A stretch of DNA of 64,000 nucleotides from positions 5,139,207 to 5,203,206 of the forward strand of contig OX439036.1 in NCBI GenBank assembly GCA_949317995.1, in the 5' to 3' direction. Shown piece by piece: positions 55,101-62,592 of this stretch; position 1 is the first letter of the stretch; each line of letters opens with the position of its first letter. The notes beneath the pieces are model-generated. The model searched no databases. It had not been told where the DNA came from and saw only the letters and a program-made list of their open reading frames with translations. The stretch comes from Acholoe squamosa (taxonomy: Eukaryota > Annelida > Polychaeta > Phyllodocida > Polynoidae). Both the position numbers and the translations under genes were made by a program.

Positions 55101-56414
55101 GATTACCCCTAGGTCCAACTGTTTCTGTATTTGCTCTTCACAGATTAACTTCTTTTTAAGGGGAAGTCTACGATACGGGATTTTAAAAGGTTTCTCGCTG
55201 CCCACATCTATGGTGTGCAACACCTTATCGGATCTACCCACCGGGCCTCCTTCCCTACCAAAAGCACCTTCGTACTTTTGTAGAAGTCTCGCTAGGCAAT
55301 CCTTATCGTCCGTATTCTTTAAATCTGACTGATCAATCAGCTTTTGGAATTCTTCATCCATAGGATGCTGACTAACTGGGTTTAGTGGTTTGTTAAATTT
55401 AGCCTCGGCGACATGTTCTACCGAACTCATCCTTCCAACACTGTCGCCTCGCCTCAAATAAACCACTGAACCACTTCGGTTAGTTATGGGTAATACGGAC
55501 CAAGCTGCATTAGCCACTAATGTATCCACTGAGTCTAACCCGATGCTTGACAAATACACCGTGTCGGGTTCGTAGACTCCAGCTTCATTCCTCTGAGCCA
55601 TGGATCCGCCACAAAGGACATCGCAAGTGGTACCCGGTGGGATCTTCACCGTATGTACCACTGCTGCGACCGAAGACACCTGTCTCAATACGCATTGGAC
55701 ATGCAAGCCATACGGGCTCCGTATATCCATACTACCGTCCCTCGGGTCCAAGACGGCCCCGTATAAGCTTGCAAAATCCAATCCGAGGATTCCGTCATCA
55801 CTAACCTCTGCTATAGTTGGCGAAAGAACAAACTCTTTGCCTCCTATATGGATAGGCATAAACGTCCTACCAAATGTACGCATACTGCTTCCGTCGGCCG
55901 TGCAAGCATTTACCCCCGTTTTGAGGTTCTCATGGCTGCCGGCCACCGAATCGAAGAATCTTTTGGACACACATGAATGACTAGCTCCAGTATCCACCAA
56001 GAATTCCCCTACCCGGCCTTCCACAGATATGGGTACATACCACCGTCTCCCCCCTAAAGGCGAGGGGTTACTGGTAAACTGGTGAAAGTCTCCCGAATCA
56101 CCAAGATTCAATCCGAGTCCTCTCAGGAATTCCAGACACGGATGACTTGGGGGAAGGCGTGTCCCACACACTCGAATCAACTCTTTGATCCATCCTTCCT
56201 CTCCCCTAGTGCGGCCACTCGCCTCCATATGATCACTCCTGCACATATCAACACTAGGGTCCCTGGCCCCGGCCGAGGTGCAGGGGTGCGCACCCTCAGC
56301 CACCCGGCCTCCAGGTGTAATTGACTCGAAATCTTCCACCGGGATACCCCCGGTAGCATTTTGGCATTCGTTCCCACTCGGGGCCATGTCAGATGCCGTT
56401 GACACAACCCCCAC
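52179..56414 (-). CDS. pol: Pol polyprotein: protease, RT, RNase H, integrase
   Basis: 1411 residues, uninterrupted. Aspartic protease motif DTGAS at 141-145. RT has LDLQSGYWQI at 498-507, LPFGLCNAPATF at 531-542 and the catalytic YLDD at 561-564. RNase H has DTDAS at 713-717, E756, D781 and a later Asp in the NADALS motif. Integrase has an HHCC zinc domain (H963 or H965, H970, C1000, C1003) and a DD35E core of D1032, D1092 and E1128, followed by a GPF motif (WEGPFKI near 1275). No chromodomain is visible. The tail is very basic and holds an AT-hook-like RPRGRPRK near 1331, which might guide targeting or nuclear entry. Residues 1-120 match nothing I know. Expression probably needs a -1 frameshift from gag. 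All catalytic residues are present, so the protein should be functional. Confidence 0.97.
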   Translation of the reverse strand: MGVVSTASDMAPSGNECQNATGGIPVEDFESITPGGRVAEGAHPCTSAGARDPSVDMCRSDHMEASGRTRGEEGWIKELIRVCGTRLPPSHPCLEFLRGLGLNLGDSGDFHQFTSNPSPLGGRRWYVPISVEGRVGEFLVDTGASHSCVSKRFFDSVAGSHENLKTGVNACTADGSSMRTFGRTFMPIHIGGKEFVLSPTIAEVSDDGILGLDFASLYGAVLDPRDGSMDIRSPYGLHVQCVLRQVSSVAAVVHTVKIPPGTTCDVLCGGSMAQRNEAGVYEPDTVYLSSIGLDSVDTLVANAAWSVLPITNRSGSVVYLRRGDSVGRMSSVEHVAEAKFNKPLNPVSQHPMDEEFQKLIDQSDLKNTDDKDCLARLLQKYEGAFGREGGPVGRSDKVLHTIDVGSEKPFKIPYRRLPLKKKLICEEQIQKQLDLGVIVPSSSPWSSPVCMTTKKDGTIRFCVDYRKLNGITKKNSYPLPRIDETLDSLGGNQWFCTLDLQSGYWQIPMHPKDKEKTAFSSHMGLFEYNVLPFGLCNAPATFEAMMESLLSDLLWKKCLVYLDDVVVFGKSFKECLANLQLVLDRILSNGLKLKPKKCNLFKKTITYLGRIITPNGVRADPEKLEAVENWERPTSAKEVRSFLGFCSYYRDFIPNYSRVSFPMQCLAHWTPGRARDPFPWTSEQEESFNKIKDLFRNTPVLKYPTPEGHFILDTDASNDAIGAALSQVQEGVEVPIAFASNTLSKTQRNYCTTKRELLAVVVYTKKFKHFLWGSDFTLRTDHSSLRWLLNFKDAEGMIGRWLAHLSEFGLEHKQIEHRPGAKHINADALSRRPIRRCQNATCEDCGAHNAVVAGLVFNYTTPRIPWEEAVCSYLDWSPETIKKFQQSDPTTARIMEYLRSGIKPARPLVSLEDREARRLLAQWAELEIRDGILCRWKTTPTNGRLLQIVIPAPMRRDIMYYCHGHQTSGHFGKRRSIERLQRRYYWPGMRGDLLRWIATCPDCCKNKPGPGLGKQPLSQELFGVRFARIAIDIISGIKTTPRDNTCMMVVTDYYTKYTRVFPLPNHKAATCAEAFVKGWVLHLGVPLMMHSDQGREFESELWQEMCHYLAICKTRTNPYRPQSDGQVERFNRTLIQVLKPLVNTHQDDWDEQCEFVVHAYNNTVHSSTNCTPNMLVFGEDIIMPADLVYGVVGIDPEAPCTVLFVESLRDRFKQAYEAVRKELLKSAKWQKVGYDTNAKRIRFNVGDKVLRYYEPLDKLKLVTPWEGPFKIVRVISESTVMIEDCLTGRKWKTNVGKLRPWKGREEAEREFGYKPPESVPSGPSVVVPTKRPRGRPRKTPGDEVIVKKKTKARKRPNRKKWKKVSLSEGITYGKGPALTKRDPEKAVRKAGKNKMLTEGVRRSPRLRSAVT

Positions 56415-59400
56415 TAGTTTTCCACATCTGTGGAATCCCTAGCATTCTCCCTTTCTACGCCGTCGTCTTCGGCTTCATAGAAGGCAGCCATTACCGGCTT
56501 AGTAGCGGTACATTCAGATGAGTAGTGTCCCATGCGCTGGCACCTGAAACACTTAACCGTTCGGCGATCCACCCGGGGTCTTTGCCGATTGGCTTGGATG
56601 GCATCTGTAATTTTCTTACACATGTCTTCCAGAAGTTTGGTCATGTCCGGGGACTGAATCTTCACTTTGTCAGTGCTTACAATGGACTTGACCGCCTTAT
56701 CGACAGCCTTCGGGTCACTCTTGACCTCGGATGAAGGTCTAGAGTCCCTTTGTTTATTGAAAGATTTCCTGGGAATATACTTCCTACCTGAAGTATTCTT
56801 CCTTAATTGCATCGAACAGAAGGTGCCGTCTTCCTGTTCGATATCAATCAATTCGAAGTCGTCTGATGGAGTATCGACCTCCGACTGCTGGGTCACCGAT
56901 GCTAGGGGTACCAAGCCGCTGGCATTAGGTATGTCCCCAGCTAACATAGCTCGCTTCTTCACGGCCATATCTATACCATTAAAAATGCCGTGTAGTGTTA
57001 TGCCCTCCTTCCAGGCGTCCCTCGCTGCTATTTGTTCATCTCGGTCTCTTAGACCCTTGACGAATTGAGTGATCAAATCGTCCATATACCAGTCCTGGTT
57101 TTCAGTACCGGGTCTGGCCTTACTTAGCAGGGCATGGAGTTCCATACCGTATGCTCTGAAAGCTTCATTCGGCTTCTGTGTGCGTTTCTTAAAACGGACC
57201 ATCGGGTCTTCCTTGACCATATTACATAACAGTCCACTAGCAGTTTCTACTAACTGCTCAAAACTCCCAACGAGGCCGTACCAGGTTCGCCATTGCTCTA
57301 CAGCCATGCGACCCGGCCCGCCTTTCAGACATCTCACCAGATGTGGCTTGGCCTCGTATGGGGTCCATCCATTACAGTTCATCACATCGATGAAATCTTC
57401 AAACCACTCTTTCCATGGTCGAGTACCGTCATATTCTTTAGGAATAACGGCTACCCTTCGGGCAGAATTGGGAGCATACATCAATCTAGTGCATTGCTGT
57501 TTGCTCCATTCAATCGCCTTGGTTTCATTCAAGGTCCGATTGCCCCCTATACCACCGAAGCTAGAATTGCCAGGTGGAGGCGGTGGTGGAGGTTGAGTAT
57601 ACGTCCACTGTGTACCACCGTGGTTCGTATAACTCGCACTACCTTGGTTGGGGCCGGTACCCGAGGTACCACTATGGCTTGTGGCACCCGAAGCAGCGCC
57701 CCCCCCTTGCGCGCCTTGGTACCCGCCATCGGATGGCTGGTTTCCCGTTGACTGGCCGCCATCGTTTGATGGATTCGGTTGGGTGTTGTCATTACCAGCA
57801 CCCAGCCCCGGGTCGTTACTAGGATCCACATGAATGTGGAACCCACTGGTCTCCGCACTACTGTCGGAAGCCTCTCTAGGGGTATAGTCCGGGTCCAGGT
57901 TGTGGACTATGGGCACCTCACTTATCCGGACTCTACTAGTTCGGCCATGCTTATCCTGGGTTCTGATGTAAACACCCCCTTGATCTACGTTCCGCGAAGC
58001 ATTATCATTTACAAAAGGATTATACTGCGGATTCTTCGGTGTAGAACAGGAGACCGGGTCGCCCTGTTTCACGAACGTCGAGTTCGGGTTTATCACCCTA
58101 CTCGCCGGAGGGGCATGTGTTTCCTCTTGCTCCTGTAAATAACTCTCCATAGTGGACTTATTTATTGTGAGGGTAGCTACGTCTGTAGTCAGGTTTCGCT
58201 GTTCCTCCCTAAGCTGTGCGTTTTCTGCCAAGATTTCGGATCGAATCTTTTCATTTTCAGCCACAGCTCGGTTTCTTTCTTCTTGGGCGATCATTGCCTC
58301 TCGCTTAAAAGTATCCTTAAGTAGGCGGTACTTTTCACCCTTCTCTTTCTGAGACCTGTTATATTCAGTAGTCTCCTTCCTAATCTCGGCTTGTTCCGAG
58401 ACCATCTTGGCTTCTGTCTCAGCTTTCCGGAGTTGAAGTTTCTTAAGCTTCTCCTCCATTGCGTGCAACTCAGTTTGTAATTTATTTACATCCCGAGCCT
58501 TAGCAACCTCCTCGGCTCTAGCCTTGTCGATTGCTCTAAGTTTATTGGCTTCCTCGATTTCCAACTCAGCCAGCCTCTTTTCTTTTTCCTGTGCGTCTCT
58601 TTCCTTCCGCTCCAACCGATGGGATACGGAGGATAGACGATATTTGAGGTCGGATTCTTTTAGAATCGCCTCCTGCTCCACGGATCGTAATTTTCCGATC
58701 CGGGACTTAGCTTCCTCCTCTATTTTGGATTGGGCTAACATGAATTGTTCATGTTGCCTCTTTGCCTGTAACTCTACCTGTTCCTTGGCTTTCAAATAGG
58801 CCTGAGTATTTTTATACCCGGGACCCATCCGACGTCCGTAGATAGACTTGCGATTGCCTCCAGGGTAAAACATGGAGTCAGACAAGCCTTCGTCTAGAGA
58901 TCGGCCTAGGTGATGCCTTTCCGAGCTTTTCGGTCCGGTACCACTAGGCTTATCTTTTGATTTCGCGTCTGGGACTATTGCGTCCCTTTTGGTTTTACCA
59001 TCGTCGCTGTCATGATCCGACGATGTCATTAGTGGGGCTACTTCGGTTCCACCACCGGGTGCTGAACCCTGGGGGGTTGCAGTACGCTGCATAGGGCTTT
59101 GTGCAATTGGTGTACCCAAGCCGCTAGCCGAGCCTGTTGGTACCATAGGACCTAGCTGGCGTCTGCTAGTTATAACTTGGGACCAATCGCTCAAGTCTAA
59201 AGTTGGGGGTCTTAACACTCCCCTGAACAATCCGGTATCCGGTACTCCTGTCTGGGGTGTAGCCGGATACAATTTTACGATGCCATCTCTGGTGGCATTG
59301 TCCCTAAGGTCGGGTGTAGAAAAAATATTTCGTACACCCTCCTGATTAAACATTTGTTGTTGACCGGGTTTCCAGTCTAACAACAGATGCTGGGATGTGT

Positions 59401-59473
59401 AATCATCCTCTTCGAATCCCTCTAGCCCAGGGCTGGGGGGATCCGTTTCGGGTTTCCCGAGGCTTTCGGCCAA
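56414..59473 (-). CDS. gag: Gag polyprotein with long coiled coil
   Basis: 1019 residues as listed. Gag forms the particle and binds genomic RNA. Residues 1-200 are low complexity. Residues about 221-450 are highly charged with heptad-like Glu, Lys and Leu spacing, a clear long coiled coil. Residues 455-670 are Gly/Asn/Ser/Pro-rich with a proline run near 628. Residues about 672-845 look like a Ty3/Gypsy capsid (retrotrans_gag type), with Trp-rich stretches around 687-731. A CX2CX4HX4C zinc knuckle sits at C975, C978, H983 and C988. Most Gypsy Gags are 300-500 residues, so this one is roughly doubled by the N-terminal coiled coil. The listed first codon is TTG; the frame has no AUG before residue 41 and stays open upstream through the primer site into the LTR (to 59563). 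The real start is therefore uncertain: non-AUG, AUG41 or a spliced leader. Confidence 0.93.
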   Translation of the reverse strand: MAESLGKPETDPPSPGLEGFEEDDYTSQHLLLDWKPGQQQMFNQEGVRNIFSTPDLRDNATRDGIVKLYPATPQTGVPDTGLFRGVLRPPTLDLSDWSQVITSRRQLGPMVPTGSASGLGTPIAQSPMQRTATPQGSAPGGGTEVAPLMTSSDHDSDDGKTKRDAIVPDAKSKDKPSGTGPKSSERHHLGRSLDEGLSDSMFYPGGNRKSIYGRRMGPGYKNTQAYLKAKEQVELQAKRQHEQFMLAQSKIEEEAKSRIGKLRSVEQEAILKESDLKYRLSSVSHRLERKERDAQEKEKRLAELEIEEANKLRAIDKARAEEVAKARDVNKLQTELHAMEEKLKKLQLRKAETEAKMVSEQAEIRKETTEYNRSQKEKGEKYRLLKDTFKREAMIAQEERNRAVAENEKIRSEILAENAQLREEQRNLTTDVATLTINKSTMESYLQEQEETHAPPASRVINPNSTFVKQGDPVSCSTPKNPQYNPFVNDNASRNVDQGGVYIRTQDKHGRTSRVRISEVPIVHNLDPDYTPREASDSSAETSGFHIHVDPSNDPGLGAGNDNTQPNPSNDGGQSTGNQPSDGGYQGAQGGGAASGATSHSGTSGTGPNQGSASYTNHGGTQWTYTQPPPPPPPGNSSFGGIGGNRTLNETKAIEWSKQQCTRLMYAPNSARRVAVIPKEYDGTRPWKEWFEDFIDVMNCNGWTPYEAKPHLVRCLKGGPGRMAVEQWRTWYGLVGSFEQLVETASGLLCNMVKEDPMVRFKKRTQKPNEAFRAYGMELHALLSKARPGTENQDWYMDDLITQFVKGLRDRDEQIAARDAWKEGITLHGIFNGIDMAVKKRAMLAGDIPNASGLVPLASVTQQSEVDTPSDDFELIDIEQEDGTFCSMQLRKNTSGRKYIPRKSFNKQRDSRPSSEVKSDPKAVDKAVKSIVSTDKVKIQSPDMTKLLEDMCKKITDAIQANRQRPRVDRRTVKCFRCQRMGHYSSECTATKPVMAAFYEAEDDGVERENARDSTDVEN
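56417..56423 (-). promoter_or_regulatory. Candidate -1 frameshift site at the gag stop
   Basis: The minus strand reads GGAAAAC immediately before the gag stop TAG (56416-56414). Pol lies in the -1 frame and is open back to 56438, giving about 25 nt of overlap with no pol AUG in it. The heptamer has a good A-site (AAC to AAA) but does not fit X XXY YYZ perfectly at the P-site. Termination-reinitiation is possible but less likely, because the overlapping codon is GTG. Confidence 0.5.
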
Positions 59474-59503
59474 TGTGGCCGCGCACCACCCCCGAACCGA
59501 CTG

Positions 59504-59515
59504 GTCACGGCACCA
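59504..59515 (-). other. Primer-binding site, tRNA-His
   Basis: One base inside the 5' LTR the minus strand reads TGGTGCCGTGAC. This is complementary to the 3' end, including CCA, of a typical animal tRNA-His, whose acceptor strand ends GTCACGGCA. I matched it from memory of the tRNA sequence; the match stops after 12 nt. Confidence 0.8.
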
Positions 59516-59516
59516 G

Positions 59517-59880
59517 TGTAATGGTTCGTATTGACTTATATGTTGGGTGGCTCTTTGGCTCGCTTACCACTAGATGTACCAACACAACACGAGTAGTTCG
59601 GGTTGGGCAAAGCCCCAGAAACCCCTACCTCTCGGGTAGGACTTTATTCAATCTCTCTGATGACAAAGTATTAGCGTCTGGACTGGACCATGTCCAGTCC
59701 CCTTCTGCCGCTCGTCCGGCTCCTTAGTAGGAGCTGGACGCGAGGCATGGTGCTGCCCCCTCTTGTACCAACGAGGTATCGCAAAGCGACACCTAGCTAG
59801 CATAGAAGGAACAAGCACCACACGAACACGTCTCTCGGATGAACGGCACTAATATATATACAATGATGCCGGCCCCTACA
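59517..59880 (-). repeat. 5' LTR of the Gypsy element
   Basis: This 364-bp repeat starts TGTAGGGG and ends TTACA on the minus strand. It holds a TATATATA stretch only about 20 bp from its upstream end, a hairpin of GGACTGGAC and GTCCAGTCC around 59690, and an AATAAA at 59643-59648. Transcription probably starts a few tens of bases after the TATA stretch, which would leave a very short U3. Confidence 0.95.
59853..59860 (-). promoter_or_regulatory. Candidate TATA box in the 5' LTR
   Basis: TATATATA lies 20-28 bp inside the upstream edge of the LTR and is the only TATA-like stretch in it. The same site occurs in the 3' LTR near 47370-47377. Assignment is by motif and position only. Confidence 0.5.
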
Positions 59881-59933
59881 GGTGCATCATGATGACCATA
59901 GGGTATGATGCACTGCAGCATCAACGCCCAATA

Positions 59934-60780
59934 CAGTCAAGTCTCGATATAGCAGTCTAGTCAAGTCTCGATATATCAGTCTTAAATAAGTCGGTTGATT
60001 CACTTACAAGCAAGTTATACCACCAAACAGATGTAATTATAGCCATTAGATTTTATTATAATTATGATTCAGAGAACCAGCCGATTCAGGAACCAGCCAA
60101 AGTTTATCTCAAACGAAGGTGGCCGGTGTATAGAGAGATGGCATGTAAATAGTTAACCAGCCTCCCCTATCTCCCTAACCCCTGTCCTGTACAGTAGCCC
60201 TGTGGCCGCCTTATCTCCAATACAGACTAGAGAGCAGTGTATTGACTGACTGTACGAGGGGGTTAGAACCCGTTTAGCTTAGTTTGATGTGGTTCTGCCA
60301 TCACTAAAGTTGTACAGCAACCTTTAGATACGGGCATCGGGACACATCAATAAAGATAGAGATAACAAATGGAAGTTGAATTATGTTTATATTAATACTG
60401 ATCAGGGAAATGTGCCATCTATTCCTAGACATAGATAAAATCAAATGTTGTGCATTATCATATGGGCAGATTCACTGAGTGATGTTTGGGCCTATTTTAT
60501 GGACTTTTTTTATTTGAGGAGTTACAGTGAGAAATGTAGAGCACCATCCTTCCTTATTCTAGTCACGGAAGCTCGAAGTCGGGCGATACACCAAAAAAGC
60601 CCTTTTTTGTCAAATTAAACATCATTCTCACCTATATATTATTAAGCTAGACAGTGCTAGACTGTCATAAACCTATTTTTCATTTGGTGTTGGGTCATAG
60701 CTATCTATCAAAAATCACTTGGCTTTGTCACTACCTCAACTTTCTTTCACACATGCATTCTAATATTGAACTGTGAGCAT
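59934..60780. other. No gene; short doubled motif
   Basis: CAGTCAAGTCTCGATATA followed by CAGT occurs twice in a row (59935-59982) and resembles a Tc1/pogo-type TIR. No matching right end found. Confidence 0.4.
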
Positions 60781-60802
60781 CCTCACATATGTAACACTTT
60801 TT

Positions 60803-61126
60803 CAGGGGCGTAGTAAAAGGGGGGGCCAGGCGGGCCCCACCTCCATGAAGGAGGTGGGGCCTGAGTATGTCTGGGCCCCCCCAAAATTTGCCAAGAATTC
60901 ATAATGAATTGAACAAGAGCCAAAACTTTGCATCGCAAATAAGATTGATATAGTAATGATATAGGGAAAATGAGGGTCTGGGCCTCAAATAAGATCTAAA
61001 ATTCATCAAAAAATTCTTTTCTATACAAATTTTATATAGCTATGTGTAGGCCCTATTGCGCTTGAGCCGAAAATTTAAGTTGGTCGAGGTGGGCCCCCCA
61101 ATGAAGATTTGCTTCCTACACCTCTG
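60803..61126. mobile_element. hAT-type MITE with GC-rich hairpin
   Basis: Ends CAGGGGCGTAGTAAAAGGGG and, inverted, CAGAGGTGTAGGAAGCAAAT. Inside, GGGGGGGCCAGGCGGGCCCC and GTGGGGCCTGAGTATGTCTG with GGGCCCCCCC form a strong hairpin around 60818-60880. The T-rich flanks (TTTTT on both sides) fit a target duplication. It sits directly after one copy of the CCTCACATATGTAAC motif. Confidence 0.65.
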
Positions 61127-61465
61127 TTTTTTAGGTCTAAAACTACCATAATAACAAAGTACCCTCACTGTTCTTATTAACTGTGATAAGCAGGGTTCCT
61201 AGGGGGGTTTTGATGGAAATTCGATAAAAGTACTGGCTTGCCGCAGATATGAGCTAGATCTCATAAACCAAAATTCAACTCCAGACAGTGTTACATATGT
61301 GAGGTTCACTTTTGCATGATTATAGGCTAATTGAATGAGAAAATCTTCATCTATTGTCTATTCTAGTTAAGGATGTATAGAAACTGAATGCATGAAACAA
61401 AAATCAGGGCCAAAGTCTGCATAGTAAGGCCACAGTCGGGACGGCTTGGAAAATTCTGTCGAAAT

Positions 61466-62197
61466 CCTCACATACGTAACGTTTTTCAATTTTTGACAAA
61501 AAATCATAATAAAATGAACTTGATGGTTCTAAATGATAGTATGTCTTGAGTATCTGTTTTGCAATTATCAAAACACTTAGGTGCCTTGTTGAAAAAGAGT
61601 ATTTAGGTACCTTGGTCTGCATTCAGGTAGGATTTGAAATGCGCTCAGAGAGAGAAGTGTCGTGAAAATGTGGGATTTTGTTTTTAAAGCAAGGGAAATG
61701 ACCAATAATGGGCCTAAAGTGTGTAGATATGCCTTTAAAGTAGTAAGTTAACATGTTCTGTATGAGTAATTATGATACAGAAGATCTGAGATGTTTTAAA
61801 GTATTGTTCAGGTGGACTTAAAAAGAATCCATTCCTCACGTATGTAACGTTTTCGAGTGTTTGCGACAAGTCATAGTAGAATGAACTTGATGGTCCACAG
61901 CAACGGTATATGTTGTTTATCTGTTTTGCAATGATTAATAGACTTAAGGGCCTTGTTAAGGAAGGGTATTTGGGGTACCCTGGTCTGTATTTACATAGGA
62001 CATAACATGCCCTTGGAGTGAGAAGTGCTGTGAAAATGTGAGATTTTTTTCAAAGCAATGGAAATGACCAAATGAGTGGCCTAAAATGTGTAGATATGCC
62101 TTTGAAATGGTAATCTAACATATTCTGTATAGGAAATAGGGACGCAGATGATCGTTAATGTTTAAAAGTATTGCTCAGGTGAAAAATCATTTGGATT
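61466..62197. repeat. Tandem repeat, two units of about 365 bp
   Basis: Units start at 61466 and 61834 and share ordered blocks: TGAACTTGATGGT, TATCTGTTTTGCAAT, GTGTAGATATGCCTTT and AAAGTATTG.TCAGGTG. Identity is roughly 75-80% by eye. Confidence 0.75.
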
Positions 62198-62592
62198 CCT
62201 CACATATGTAACGTTTTTTTTTGTATTCAGAAACACCCATGCAGATCTGGACCAGAATGTCTGCACGCTATATTGTTGCAAAAGGGTAACATTAATTGTA
62301 AGTAGGGTCATTCTAGATAATAGAGATTGATTTTTATGAAGATCTACTCATTTTTAAATGTATGAGGTTAAAGTCAGGAATGCTAAGCTACATTTTCACA
62401 ACTTTCGCTAATCTTCATATTTGGAATTAGGTGTAATAAAAAAAGGTCTTGATACAGGGATTTGATTTTTACTACACTTAAAGACATGTAATATAACATG
62501 ATGGACATGAAATATGATGTAGATAGGATGATATCTAAAAGGTTTTATGACTATCTGTTGGGAAACGTTACGTACGTGAGGGTAAAAACTAT

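Larger units (their letters stand above)
47034..59880 (-). mobile_element. Complete Ty3/Gypsy LTR retrotransposon, 12.85 kb
   Basis: Two 364-bp direct repeats bound the element, each reading TG...CA on the minus strand, and I see no difference between them. A 4-bp duplication GGTG flanks it (47030-47033 and 59881-59884). Order on the minus strand: 5' LTR, tRNA-His primer site, gag, pol (protease, RT, RNase H, integrase), a third long ORF, a non-coding tail, a G-rich tract and the 3' LTR. Integrase lying after RNase H places it in Ty3/Gypsy rather than Copia. Identical LTRs and three open frames point to recent insertion and possibly an active copy. It is much longer than the usual 5-8 kb because Gag is enlarged and ORF3 is added. 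The flanking DNA (46970-47033 and 59885-59930) reads as two halves of a piggyBac-like MITE, so the target was an older transposon. Confidence 0.96.
60781..62592. repeat. Region with recurring CCTCACATATGTAACGTTTT motif
   Basis: Forward copies start at 60781, 61466, 61834 and 62198; inverted copies lie at 61290-61304 and 62573-62592. The outermost copies face each other, as TIRs would. No ORF over 75 codons. Confidence 0.7.
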
